DNA of 50,972 nucleotides, from contig NZ_JAJSBI010000043.1 in the NCBI RefSeq assembly GCF_021261325.1, positions 1 to 50,972 on the forward strand, in the 5' to 3' direction. Each line of letters starts with the position of its first letter. Positions within the stretch are counted from its first letter, which is position 1. Shown piece by piece: positions 30,257 to 37,926 of the stretch. Position numbers and translations under genes: made by a program. The notes under the pieces are model-generated. The model was not told the DNA's origin and made no database searches. It worked only from the letters and a program-made list of their open reading frames with translations. The DNA is from Streptomyces guryensis. Lineage in GTDB: Bacteria; Actinomycetota; Actinomycetes; Streptomycetales; Streptomycetaceae.

Positions 30257-31440
30257 TGAACCCCACCCGGCTCACCCGCGCCCTGATCGCCACCGCCGCC
30301 CTCGCCTCGCTCACCACCCTCGCCGCCTGCACCGGCGCCCCGCACCACGAGGACGAGGCCCTCGGCAAGAAGGCCGCCGTCGCCCCCGCGAAGAAGAAGG
30401 CGGCCGTCCAGGGCCTGCCCGGCATGCCGCCCGTCCTCGACCCGCACGACGTGTACGCGGCCGACCGCCCGAACCGGCTCTCCCCGGTGGTGAAGGACTT
30501 CCCGTCCCGCGTCTACGTCCCCAACACCAACTCCAACACGGTCTCCGTCATCGACCCGAGGACTTACAAGGTCATCGAGACGATCCCGGTCGGCGTCCAG
30601 CCCCAGCACGTCGTCCCCTCCTGGGACATGAAGACGCTGTGGGTCAACAACGACCGGGGCAACACCCTCACCCCCATCGACCCGAGGACGGGGAAGGCCG
30701 GCAAGGCCGTCGACGTGCACGACCCGTACAACCTGTACTTCACGCCGAACGGCAGGTACGCGATCGTGATGGCCTCCCTCGACCGCGAGCTCGTCTTCCG
30801 CGACGCGCACACCATGAAGGTCGAGAAGACCGTCCCGGTCAGCTGCTACGGCGTCAACCACGCCGACTTCTCCGTCGACGGCCGCTACTTCATCGTCTCC
30901 TGCGAGTTCAGCGGTGAGCTGCTCAAGGTCGACACGGAGAAGATGCAGGTGATCGGGCAGGAGAAGCTGCCGTTCCACGGCGCGATGCCGCAGGACGTCA
31001 AGATCTCGCCCGACGGCAAGAGGTTCTACATCGCCGACATGATGGCCGACGGGGTGTGGATCCTGGACGGCGACAAGTTCACCAGGCCCACCCTGCTGCC
31101 CACCGGCAAGGGCGCCCACGGCCTCTACGTCAGCCGCGACTCCCGCGAGATGTACATCTCCAACCGGGGCGAGGGCACCATCTCCATCTTCGACTTCACG
31201 CAGAACAGGCTCACCAAGAAGTGGCACCTGCCGGACGGCGGCAGCCCCGACATGGGCGGTGTCTCGGCGGACGGCAAGATCCTGTGGCTGTCGGGGCGTT
31301 ACAACGCCGAGGTGTACGCCATCGACACCCGCACCGGCACCCAGCTCGCCCGCATCAAGGTCGGCAGCGGCCCGCACGGCCTGGCGGTGTACCCGCAGCC
31401 GGGCCGCTACTCTCTCGGTCACACGGGCATCTTCCGCTGA
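30256..31440 (+). CDS. YVTN-type beta-propeller lipoprotein
   Basis: 394 residues from ATG 30256 (overlap of one base with the upstream stop). The lipobox TTLAAC lies at about residues 21-26, followed by a Lys/Ala-rich tether (KKAAVAPAKKKAAVQ). Repeats such as RVYVPNTNSNTVSVIDPRTY, LWVNNDRGNTLTPIDPRTGK and MYISNRGEGTISIFDF, six or seven in all, define a YVTN/NHL seven-bladed propeller. No enzymatic motif is visible; binding or scaffold function at the cell surface is likely. Translational coupling to the NodB-like lipoprotein suggests they work on the same extracellular polymer. Confidence 0.88.
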   Translation: MNPTRLTRALIATAALASLTTLAACTGAPHHEDEALGKKAAVAPAKKKAAVQGLPGMPPVLDPHDVYAADRPNRLSPVVKDFPSRVYVPNTNSNTVSVIDPRTYKVIETIPVGVQPQHVVPSWDMKTLWVNNDRGNTLTPIDPRTGKAGKAVDVHDPYNLYFTPNGRYAIVMASLDRELVFRDAHTMKVEKTVPVSCYGVNHADFSVDGRYFIVSCEFSGELLKVDTEKMQVIGQEKLPFHGAMPQDVKISPDGKRFYIADMMADGVWILDGDKFTRPTLLPTGKGAHGLYVSRDSREMYISNRGEGTISIFDFTQNRLTKKWHLPDGGSPDMGGVSADGKILWLSGRYNAEVYAIDTRTGTQLARIKVGSGPHGLAVYPQPGRYSLGHTGIFR

Positions 31441-31527
31441 AACACGGTGAGTTGGGAAACCCGGGACACGCCGCCGAACGGGTGACGACGCGCATTCCGC
31501 CGCCGCGGGACGGGGATCTTGCACCAC

Positions 31528-32124
31528 ATGATCACAACTCGCCTGCGGCGGTGGGCCGCTGCCGTCGTCCTGTCCCTCGCGGCGGTCTTCGCGACGACGG
31601 CCGCGGCCGTCCCCGCCGCCACCTCCGCGAAGGCCGCCGCTCCTGCCTGTCCCCAGTTCGACGACCCGATCAGGGCCGCCGTCGACCGCCGCGTCGACGT
31701 CGACCGCATCACGCCAAAGCCGGTATGGCGCAAGACCTGCGGCACGCTCTACCGCAGCGACAGCCGCGGCCCCGCGACCGTCTTCGAGCAGGGCTTCCAT
31801 CCCAGGGACATCAACGGCCAGTACGACATCGAGCAGTACGTCCTGGTCAACCAGCCCTCCCCGTACGTGTCGACGACGTACGACCACGACCTCTACAAGA
31901 CCTGGTACAAGTCGGGCTACAACTACTACATCGACGCTCCCGGCGGCGTCGACGTCAACAAGACCATCGGCGACACCCACAAATGGGCCGACCAGGTCGA
32001 GGTGGCCTTCCCCGGCGGCATCGCGCGGCAGTACATCATCGGCGTCTGCCCGGTCGACAGGAAGACCAAGACCGAGATCATGGACGACTGCCGGAGCAAC
32101 CCGTACTACGAGCCGTGGCACTGA
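31528..32124 (+). CDS. Secreted pierisin-type mono-ADP-ribosyltransferase (ScARP/Scabin family)
   Basis: 198 residues with a signal peptide (residues 1 to about 37, ...TSAKAAA) and a 160-residue catalytic domain. The R-S-E fold signature is complete: Arg76 in LYRSDSRG, Ser115-Thr-Thr in YVSTTYD, and Gln156-x-Glu158 in DQVEVAF. Gln two residues before the catalytic Glu is diagnostic for guanine-specific (pierisin-like) enzymes, which modify DNA or guanosine nucleotides with NAD+. Conserved cysteines (Cys41, Cys71, Cys173, Cys188) may form disulfides. I recall close relatives Scabin of S. scabiei and S. coelicolor SCO5461. The ATG at 31528 is chosen over TTG 31519 for ribosome-site spacing. It is convergent with, and overlaps by 47 bases, the GNAT gene. 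Confidence 0.93.
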   Translation: MITTRLRRWAAAVVLSLAAVFATTAAAVPAATSAKAAAPACPQFDDPIRAAVDRRVDVDRITPKPVWRKTCGTLYRSDSRGPATVFEQGFHPRDINGQYDIEQYVLVNQPSPYVSTTYDHDLYKTWYKSGYNYYIDAPGGVDVNKTIGDTHKWADQVEVAFPGGIARQYIIGVCPVDRKTKTEIMDDCRSNPYYEPWH

Positions 32125-32761
32125 CCTCCGGTCGGGCGATGAACAGCGCCTCCGCGCCCACGGGCCGGTAGCCCGCCGCCTGGAACGTCCGCATGCTGCG
32201 GGCGTTCCCCGGCGCGACCTGCGCCCACAGCGGCTCCGTGGCGAGATGGCGGGCCGCCGTCACCAGAGCCCGGCCCAGTCCCCGGTGCCGTACCCCTCCG
32301 TCGACCTCGACGGAGACCTCCAGCCGCCCGGCGATCCCGCGTCCCAGCACCAGCACACCGCCGTCCGTCTCAAAGGCGCGCACGTCGTCGCGCCGCCGGC
32401 GGGCGTACACGATCCGCGGATGACCGCCGTCCTCGATCTCGGTCAGCGTGAGCGGCGGTCCGCCCGACAGCGGGGAGCCGACCAGCATCGCGTCGATGGT
32501 CTCGGACGTACGGCCCGTGCGCCCGATGAAGGCCGCCAGGAACAGTGGGTTCATCGTCGCCGCGAGCGCGTCGCAGCGCACGGCGGCCAGAGTGTCGTGC
32601 ACCCAGCGTGGGTCCTCGTCCGTGAAGACGACCGAGTGGGCGGTGAAGGAGAACACGCCCGCGTCCCGGTCGCAGGCCTGCGGGACCACCGTCGTACGGC
32701 CGTCCGCGGGCGGGAAGACACCGCGCGCGGCCGCGTCGAGAACGTCCCGCAGACTCTCCAT
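32078..32761 (-). CDS. GNAT-family N-acetyltransferase
   Basis: 227 residues starting MESLRDVLDAAARGVFPPAD. The C-terminal half holds the GNAT acetyl-CoA signature: RLEVSVEVDGGVRHRGLGRA (R-x-x-G-x-G/A) and the later APGNARSMRTFQAAGYRPVG. The N-terminal half (about 110 residues) is a separate domain found in related actinobacterial proteins. ATG 32761 is preceded by AAGGAG at seven bases. It is divergent from the MerR regulator with a shared 49-base promoter region, suggesting that the regulator controls it. The 3' end overlaps the ADP-ribosyltransferase gene on the other strand. The acyl acceptor is unknown. Confidence 0.85.
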   Translation of the reverse strand: MESLRDVLDAAARGVFPPADGRTTVVPQACDRDAGVFSFTAHSVVFTDEDPRWVHDTLAAVRCDALAATMNPLFLAAFIGRTGRTSETIDAMLVGSPLSGGPPLTLTEIEDGGHPRIVYARRRRDDVRAFETDGGVLVLGRGIAGRLEVSVEVDGGVRHRGLGRALVTAARHLATEPLWAQVAPGNARSMRTFQAAGYRPVGAEALFIARPEVSATARSTGCSGSRP

Positions 32762-32772
32762 CACCGCGCTCC

Positions 32773-32803
32773 TTGAGTCTCCACCCACTGGAGGGCCCAG
32801 ACT
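32773..32803 (+). promoter_or_regulatory. MerR-type promoter with 19-bp spacer and internal dyad
   Basis: TTGAGT (32773-32778) and CAGACT (32798-32803) are separated by 19 bp, the over-long spacing typical of MerR-activated promoters. The spacer contains the dyad CTCCA-CCCAC-TGGAG (32779-32793). The -10 ends seven bases before the regulator ATG at 32811, implying leaderless transcription and autoregulation. Confidence 0.6.
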
Positions 32804-32810
32804 CGCAGAC

Positions 32811-33725
32811 ATGATCGATGACGGCACCGGACTTTTCACCATCGGCGAGCTGGCGCGGTCCACCGGACTGACCGTGCGCACCATCCGTTACTGGTCCGAT
32901 GAAGGAGTCCTCACGCCGGTGACCCGGTCCCCAGGCGGCTACCGGCTCTACGACGCCGCGTCCGCCGCCCGTCTGGAGCTGATCCGCACGCTGCGTGAGC
33001 TGGGCCTCGGCCTGGACGACGTGCGCAGGGTGCTGGACGGGGAGCGGACGGTCGCGGAGGTCGCGGCGGCGCACGTGGTGGCGCTGGACGCGCAGATCCG
33101 CTCACTGAAGGTGACCCGTGCGGTGCTGTCGACCGTGGCGCGACGCGGTTCGAGTGCGGAGGAGATGACCCTGATGAACAATCTGGCGCGGCTGTCGGCG
33201 GCCGAGCGGGCCCGTATCGTCGAGGACTTCACGACGGAGATCTTCGCAGGGCTCGACACGGCCGATCCCGACATCCGAAAGCGCATGCGGTTCGCCCCGG
33301 CGGACCTGCCGGACGAGCCGACACCCGAGCAGGTGGACGCCTGGGTGGAGCTCGCCGAGATGATGCAGGACCCCGGGTTCCGGGCCCTGATGCGCAGGAT
33401 GGTCGAGTTCAACGCGGCGGACCGCGGCCCGGACGTGCCCGCGGGCACGTCGCTGTGGTTCATGAGCCGCCTGGTGCAGCTCGCGGGGGAGGCGTTGAAG
33501 CGGGGCGTCGCCCCCGAGGCGCCGGAGGCCGAGGAACTCCTGCGCGGGCTGCTCGGCGACGCGGACCCGGCGGAGGTGCTGAAGCGGATGGAGGCGGGCT
33601 CCAACGTCCGTGTGGCCCGGTACCGCCAGTTGTGGGCCGTAGTGAAGGGGCTCGGCCCGCAGGCGGCGTACGAGCCGGAGTTCGCCTGGGTGGTCGCCGC
33701 ACTGAAGGCCCGCGTGGCCAGCTAA
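32811..33725 (+). CDS. MerR-family transcriptional regulator
   Basis: 304 residues. The N-terminal winged helix is classical MerR: FTIGELARSTGLTVRTIRYW and GVLTPVTRSPGGYRLYDAAS, then RLELIRTLRELGLGLDDVRR and a coiled coil to about residue 105. The C-terminal 190 residues form a helical effector domain (AERARIVEDFTTEIFAGLDT; ADPAEVLKRMEAGSNVRVAR) of the size typical of drug-binding MerR proteins. ATG 32811 is likely leaderless. It lies divergent to the GNAT gene and upstream of the EF-hand gene. The inducer is unknown. Confidence 0.92.
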   Translation: MIDDGTGLFTIGELARSTGLTVRTIRYWSDEGVLTPVTRSPGGYRLYDAASAARLELIRTLRELGLGLDDVRRVLDGERTVAEVAAAHVVALDAQIRSLKVTRAVLSTVARRGSSAEEMTLMNNLARLSAAERARIVEDFTTEIFAGLDTADPDIRKRMRFAPADLPDEPTPEQVDAWVELAEMMQDPGFRALMRRMVEFNAADRGPDVPAGTSLWFMSRLVQLAGEALKRGVAPEAPEAEELLRGLLGDADPAEVLKRMEAGSNVRVARYRQLWAVVKGLGPQAAYEPEFAWVVAALKARVAS

Positions 33726-33783
33726 TCTGACCTGCGTCAGTACGACGGCAAGACACGCAGTCACGGAGAAAAGGGGCGGATCG

Positions 33784-33996
33784 GTGGCCGACATCGAAGC
33801 AGCACGCAAGGAGTTCCAGCGGATCGACACCGACGGCGACGGGTTCATCACCGCCGCCGAGTTCAAGACCGCTCTCGCCCAGGGGGGCGACTGGAACGTC
33901 ACCGAGTCGGTCGCCGCGGTGATCATCAAGAGCCGTGACCTGAACGGCGACAAGGTGCTGTCGTTCGACGAGTTCTGGGCGTACCTGAACAAGTGA
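33784..33996 (+). CDS. Small EF-hand calcium-binding protein
   Basis: 70 residues, GTG start at 33784 with GGGGCGGATCG upstream. Two EF-hands are visible: DTDGDGFITAAEF (residues about 16-28), with all five oxygen ligands and Glu at position 12, and DLNGDKVLSFDEF (residues about 52-64), likewise complete. The protein is cytosolic with no signal peptide. It belongs to the calmodulin-like Cab proteins of Streptomyces linked to calcium buffering and aerial growth; I recall SCO5464 as its counterpart but am not certain which cab letter it carries, so no symbol is given. A strong terminator follows. Confidence 0.93.
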   Translation: MADIEAARKEFQRIDTDGDGFITAAEFKTALAQGGDWNVTESVAAVIIKSRDLNGDKVLSFDEFWAYLNK

Positions 33997-34008
33997 CCTG
34001 AGCGGCAG

Positions 34009-34037
34009 GGGGGCGTCCTGTGGGGCGCCCCCTTCTT
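34009..34037 (+). terminator. Intrinsic terminator of the EF-hand gene
   Basis: GGGGGCG (34009-34015) pairs with CGCCCCC (34026-34032) and is followed by TTCTT. It starts 13 bases after the stop codon. Confidence 0.85.
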
Positions 34038-34116
34038 CATGCCGGCCGGCCCCTCACCCGTTCGCCGCAGCCGCGGAATAGGGCGCCGATCTCCGGGGTT
34101 GACGCGATCCAGACGT

Positions 34117-34128
34117 ATGCACGTGCAT
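34117..34128. promoter_or_regulatory. 12-bp palindrome upstream of the oxidoreductase gene
   Basis: ATGCACGTGCAT is an exact palindrome 20 bases before the ATG at 34149. TTGACG (34099-34104) lies just upstream and could be a -35, so the palindrome would overlap the promoter as an operator. No regulator is assigned. Confidence 0.45.
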
Positions 34129-34148
34129 CAATCATGGAAGGGCCAGTC

Positions 34149-34811
34149 ATGAAGATCGGCATCATCGGCGCGGGCAACATCGGCGGCAACCTCACCCGGC
34201 GGCTCACCGCTCTCGGCCACGACGTCTCCGTCGCCAACTCCCGCGGTCCCCAGACGCTCACCGCACTGGCCGAGGAGACCGGCGCGACCCCGGTACCCGT
34301 GGAAGAGGCGGCGCGTGGCGCGGAGGTCGTGGTGGTCACGATCCCCCTCAAGGCGATCCCGAACCTGCCGGCGGGCATCCTGGACGGTGCGGCGGAGAAC
34401 GTCGCCGTGATCGACACCGGCAACTACTACCCGCAGCAGCGGGACGGCCGGATCGCGGCGATCGAGGACGAGGGCCTCACGGAGAGCGCCTGGACGGCCC
34501 GGCAGATCGGCCACACCGTCGTCAAGGCGTTCAACGGCACCTTCGCCCAGGACATCCTGGAGCGCCCGCGCCCGGCGGGCGACCCCGACCGCCAGGCGGT
34601 CCCGGTCGCGGGCGACGACGAGGCCGCGAAGCGCGTGGTCAGGAACCTGATCGACGAACTCGGCTTCGACACGGTCGACGCGGGCACCCTCGCCGACTCC
34701 TGGCGCCAGCAGCCGGGCACTCCGGTGTACGGGCTGCGGGAGGGCGTGGCCGGGGTGAGCAAGGCACTGGCGGAGGCGCCCCGGGAGCGCCCGGCGGACT
34801 TCCGGGCGTAG
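34149..34811 (+). CDS. NADP(H)/F420-type oxidoreductase (F420H2:NADP reductase-like)
   Basis: 220 residues starting MKIGIIGAGNIGGNLTRRLT, a Rossmann GxGxxG fold typical of the NADPH-dependent F420 reductase (Fno) and related family. VANSRGPQTL is the NADP-binding second strand (Asn-Ser-Arg), EVVVVTIPLKAIPNLP and VVKAFNGTFAQDI are family blocks. The usual role is hydride transfer between F420 and NADP, but many family members have other substrates. GGAAGGG lies seven bases upstream of the ATG. The gene stands alone; its 3' end is convergent with the MOSC gene eleven bases away. Confidence 0.83.
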   Translation: MKIGIIGAGNIGGNLTRRLTALGHDVSVANSRGPQTLTALAEETGATPVPVEEAARGAEVVVVTIPLKAIPNLPAGILDGAAENVAVIDTGNYYPQQRDGRIAAIEDEGLTESAWTARQIGHTVVKAFNGTFAQDILERPRPAGDPDRQAVPVAGDDEAAKRVVRNLIDELGFDTVDAGTLADSWRQQPGTPVYGLREGVAGVSKALAEAPRERPADFRA

Positions 34812-34822
34812 CGGCCCCCGGT

Positions 34823-35374
34823 TCAGACGATCTCCAGGGGCACGTGCGGCCCGTCCGGCAGTTCGACCTTGACCGGGTCCCCGGGCCGCACGGCGCCCCC
34901 GCGCACGACCACGCTCATGATTCCGCCCCTGAGCCGCAGTGAGCCGTCGGCATTGCGTCCCACGACCTGCTTCAGCAGTCCGTCCTGGAAGTTGTCGATC
35001 TGCGGACACGGATTCCGCAGTCCGGTCACCTCGACGACAGCCTCGTCCCCGAGCCGCAGCAGCGTGCCGACGGGCAGGCTCAGCAGATCGAGCCCGCGGG
35101 TCGTGACGTTCTCCCCGAGCTGTCCGGCCGCGACCTCGAACCCGGCCCCCCGGACCTCCTCGAACAACTCCTCGTGGATGAGGTGCACCTGGCGCAGATT
35201 CGGCTGCGAAGGGTCGCGGGCCACCCGCGACCGGTGCTTCACGGTCACACCGGCATGCACGTCCCCCTCCACTCCGAGCCCTTCGAGCCCTTCGAGCAAG
35301 GTGATGCTCTCCCGGTTCGGCTTGGTGAACGAGTACACCCCGTTACTGCTGACCGCACTGACGACCCCGCCCAT
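34823..35374 (-). CDS. MOSC domain protein
   Basis: 183 residues, MOSC beta-barrel with the conserved Cys in TGLRNPCPQID, preceded by AGQLGENVTTRGLDLLSLPV, all typical of stand-alone YiiM/YuaD-like MOSC proteins that handle sulfur for metal-sulfur or Moco chemistry. No signal peptide. ATG 35374 lies one base after the stop of the GH25-like gene, so the two are translationally coupled, although their functions seem unrelated. Confidence 0.88.
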   Translation of the reverse strand: MGGVVSAVSSNGVYSFTKPNRESITLLEGLEGLGVEGDVHAGVTVKHRSRVARDPSQPNLRQVHLIHEELFEEVRGAGFEVAAGQLGENVTTRGLDLLSLPVGTLLRLGDEAVVEVTGLRNPCPQIDNFQDGLLKQVVGRNADGSLRLRGGIMSVVVRGGAVRPGDPVKVELPDGPHVPLEIV

Positions 35375-35375
35375 G

Positions 35376-35933
35376 TCAGCCCCCCTGGGCCCATTCCTTC
35401 AGTGCTTCCTTGCTCGCGAAGTTCGCGACGTCCTTGTCATGCGGTTCGCTGGTGTACTGGTGGAAGCGCCACTTCGCCTTGATACGGGGCTTGCCCGCCG
35501 TGACGTAGTCGGCGATCCAGAGGCCGTCGCCGGCGTACGACGTGGTGTCGACGTTCAGCCAGAAGTCCTGGTTGGTGTAGAGGATGACCTGGTGGTTCGG
35601 CCGCAGCTCCTTGACCTTGCGGATGAACAGGTCCTTCTCCGCGTTGCTCGCATGGGTCCCGGCGCTCGTCCGCTCCCAGTCCACGGCCAGGACGTCGCCC
35701 ACCTTCGAGGGGGCGCGCTCGACGAAGTACTCGGCCTGGGCCTGGAGATGGCCCGGCCAGAGGAAGTGGTAGAAGCCGACGACGAGGCCGGCGTTGCGGC
35801 CGTGTTGCGCCTGGGCGCTGACTCTCGGGTTGATGTACGAACGGCCCTCCGTCGCCTTGATGAAGGCGAAGGAGAGGCCCTCCGTGTCGTACGAGGAGGA
35901 CTGGTAGGCGCTCACGTCGATACCGCGCAGCAT
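35376..35933 (-). CDS. GH25 lysozyme-like protein without signal peptide
   Basis: 185 residues beginning MLRGIDVSAYQSSSYDTEGL, the first-strand signature of GH25 muramidases (GIDVSxYQ). The catalytic Asp-x-Glu is present in VLAVDWERTSAG, and FIKATEG and GFYHFLWPG are family blocks. The protein has no signal peptide or membrane anchor, so it must be released by lysis or by a phage-tail-like apparatus, or act inside. It is followed by a MOSC gene. It lies immediately beside the accessory block that begins at 36032. Confidence 0.88.
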   Translation of the reverse strand: MLRGIDVSAYQSSSYDTEGLSFAFIKATEGRSYINPRVSAQAQHGRNAGLVVGFYHFLWPGHLQAQAEYFVERAPSKVGDVLAVDWERTSAGTHASNAEKDLFIRKVKELRPNHQVILYTNQDFWLNVDTTSYAGDGLWIADYVTAGKPRIKAKWRFHQYTSEPHDKDVANFASKEALKEWAQGG

Positions 35934-35954
35934 GGAAGAACTCCCTGAAGTGCC

Positions 35955-35986
35955 GGTGGGGGGACAGCGGTTGATTCATCCCCACC
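35955..35986. terminator. Hairpin between the accessory operon and the GH25-like gene
   Basis: GGTGGGG (35955-35961) and CCCCACC (35980-35986) can pair around an 18-base loop. The position, 46 bases beyond the stop codon of the last gene of the minus-strand operon, suits a terminator. The stem is short, so the call is tentative. Confidence 0.4.
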
Positions 35987-36031
35987 TTTGCACGGGCGAT
36001 CCGTTCCGGATGTGGAAACGAGGTGGAAACG

Positions 36032-37351
36032 TCAGCTTCGATCGGCCACGGAAGCCGGCACGGGCTCAGCCTCGTTCGGCGCGGCCGGATTCCTGATCAT
36101 CCGTTCCAGCAGGAGCAGGAAGGGCACCACGAGCAGGTTCAGTGTGATCAGGAAGATCCAGGGCAGCGCCGCCCCCCGCGTCAGCAGGTAGGCGAACAGG
36201 CCGGGGCCGGCCGTCTGCGCGAAGGTGTAGGACAGCTGGTAGACGGCCAGATACCGGCCGCGCAGCTCCTCGGGGGCCAGGGAGACGCTGAGGTTCTCGC
36301 GGACGGGGTTGGCCGTGGTCTCGGCGAAGCCGAAGACGATGACGGCGACCAGCAGACCGGCCAGGACCACTCCCCGCGCCGACGCCGCGTGGACGGCTAT
36401 GAACACCACGTAGGACAGCGCGCTGAGCAGTGCCCCGGCGATGACGACGTGGATCGGACGGCGGTTCTCCAGCAGGCGGGTGACGGAGGTCTGGGTCAGT
36501 GCCACCTGGAGGCAGTTGACCATGATGAGCATGCCCGCGATCCAGGCGGGCTGGTGCAGACCGGTGTTGATGTAGACCGCGATCAGCATGCTCAGAATCA
36601 GGATGTTGAAGGCGAAGTTGAGGTTGATGCCGACCAGCAGCAGATAGCGCCGGTCGCGCAGCACCGCCCGGTAGCCCCCACCGGCCGCGGTGACCGGCCT
36701 CGCGTGCGTTCGTGCCTTGCCCCGCGGTTCGTTGGCGGGACGCCACAGGGCCAGCAGCAGCGCGGCGGCGACATAGCTGGCCGCGTTCGTGACGACCACG
36801 GCCCGCAGGCCGGCCGTGCCCGCCCAGTCGATCAGCAGAGCGCCGAGCGCACCGCCGGCGGCCAGCCCCGAGTTGCGCAGCATGTTCATCACCGCGAACC
36901 AGCGCGGGCGCCACTCGGGTTGGGTGGCGAGACCGACCAGACCGGTGCTGGAGGTCCAGTACATGGCGAACCCGACCTGGGTGAGCCAGGTCACCAGCAC
37001 GATGTGCCACGCCTGCTGGCTGGCGAGGAACCCGGCGTAGCCCACGGCGGAGACGACGTTGCCGGCCAGGGCCGTGCGACGGGCCCCGAACCGGTCGATC
37101 AGCGGTCCCGCCGCCACCGCGGTGGGCACGGCGAGCAGGCGCGCCAGCGAGATCGCGGCACCGACCTGGGTGAGGGAGAGCGAGGTCGTGCGGGTGAAGT
37201 AGATGAGCACGAAGGCGAGGACCAGCCCGTTGCCGAGACTGTCGATGGCCGTGGCGCCGAGCAGCTTTCGATTGCCCGTGAGCGGGGGGAAGCCGAGCCG
37301 CCGCTGCAGGAAGCCCGCGGCGGCGGTCGGGGCGGGGGTCTGTCCGGACAT
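36032..37351 (-). CDS. MFS transporter, last gene of the accessory operon
   Basis: 439 residues, about twelve membrane helices. The A-motif region after helix 2 reads GPLIDRFGARRTALAGN, diagnostic for the major facilitator superfamily. It resembles multidrug/metabolite exporters of the MdtH type. The start is ATG 37351; the longer frame to 38023 covers the GPP34 gene in another frame and is rejected. It is 32 bases downstream of the GPP34 gene, so it is in the same transcript. It probably exports the cluster product or confers self-resistance, alongside the MFS protein that begins the operon. Confidence 0.9.
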   Translation of the reverse strand: MSGQTPAPTAAAGFLQRRLGFPPLTGNRKLLGATAIDSLGNGLVLAFVLIYFTRTTSLSLTQVGAAISLARLLAVPTAVAAGPLIDRFGARRTALAGNVVSAVGYAGFLASQQAWHIVLVTWLTQVGFAMYWTSSTGLVGLATQPEWRPRWFAVMNMLRNSGLAAGGALGALLIDWAGTAGLRAVVVTNAASYVAAALLLALWRPANEPRGKARTHARPVTAAGGGYRAVLRDRRYLLLVGINLNFAFNILILSMLIAVYINTGLHQPAWIAGMLIMVNCLQVALTQTSVTRLLENRRPIHVVIAGALLSALSYVVFIAVHAASARGVVLAGLLVAVIVFGFAETTANPVRENLSVSLAPEELRGRYLAVYQLSYTFAQTAGPGLFAYLLTRGAALPWIFLITLNLLVVPFLLLLERMIRNPAAPNEAEPVPASVADRS

Positions 37352-37383
37352 GACGAGGGTCTCTCTGCTCAGGTGTTTCAGGG

Positions 37384-37926
37384 TCAGAAGCCGTATGCCA
37401 GCCGGCGGGCGGCGGCGAGGACGCAGGACTCGACCTTCGCGCACACGACGGCGACGATGTCCGGCTCGTCCGCTCGGGGCGTCCGGGCGGGGGCCCAGTT
37501 CCGGTGAGCGGCGTGCAGCAGGCCGGACACGGTACCGTCCGGGTCCGGAGCCGGCCGATGGTGGCGGGGGTGGAGCCGGACGCTCCACCGGCCGGCTACG
37601 GGAATCAGCAGACCTCGTGCCAACAGCTCCGCCTGCACATGATCGCGCACGGACGGGGCGAGCCGCTCGATCCACTCCTGGACCGAGCCGACCCGCCGCC
37701 GGGCGGCGAGCCGGCGCAACACCTCGTCCTGCACCGAGTCGCCCAGCGGACCCGGCCGGTTGATCAGCAGCAGGTCGTGGCGTACGACGACCCGGTCGGC
37801 CAGCGCGAGGTCGATCAGCACGGCTCCGGCCAGCGCCAGACCCAGCTCGACGCGCCAGGACGCCGTGCGGCCGCCCGTCGAGGCCGCGACGCACAGCGCG
37901 ACCTCGTCGGCCAGTGATGTCCTCAC
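37384..37926 (-). CDS. GPP34 (GOLPH3-like) domain protein
   Basis: 180 residues. TSLADEVALCVAASTGGRTA, ELGLALAGAVLIDLALADRV and GSVQEWIERLAPSVRDHVQA match the helical GPP34 domain, found in eukaryotic PI4P-binding GOLPH3/Vps74 and widespread in actinobacteria with unknown function. No catalytic residues are known. GTG 37926 overlaps the ferredoxin stop in GTGA. Its tight coupling in a biosynthetic operon is unusual and suggests a membrane- or partner-tethering role for the pathway enzymes. That role is inference. Confidence 0.82.
   Translation of the reverse strand: MRTSLADEVALCVAASTGGRTASWRVELGLALAGAVLIDLALADRVVVRHDLLLINRPGPLGDSVQDEVLRRLAARRRVGSVQEWIERLAPSVRDHVQAELLARGLLIPVAGRWSVRLHPRHHRPAPDPDGTVSGLLHAAHRNWAPARTPRADEPDIVAVVCAKVESCVLAAARRLAYGF

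Noticed and set aside
29419..31440. Single 673-residue protein covering the NodB-like and propeller genes
   Set aside because: The first third is a wrong-frame reading of the NodB-like gene. The real propeller gene starts at ATG 30256 with a lipobox.
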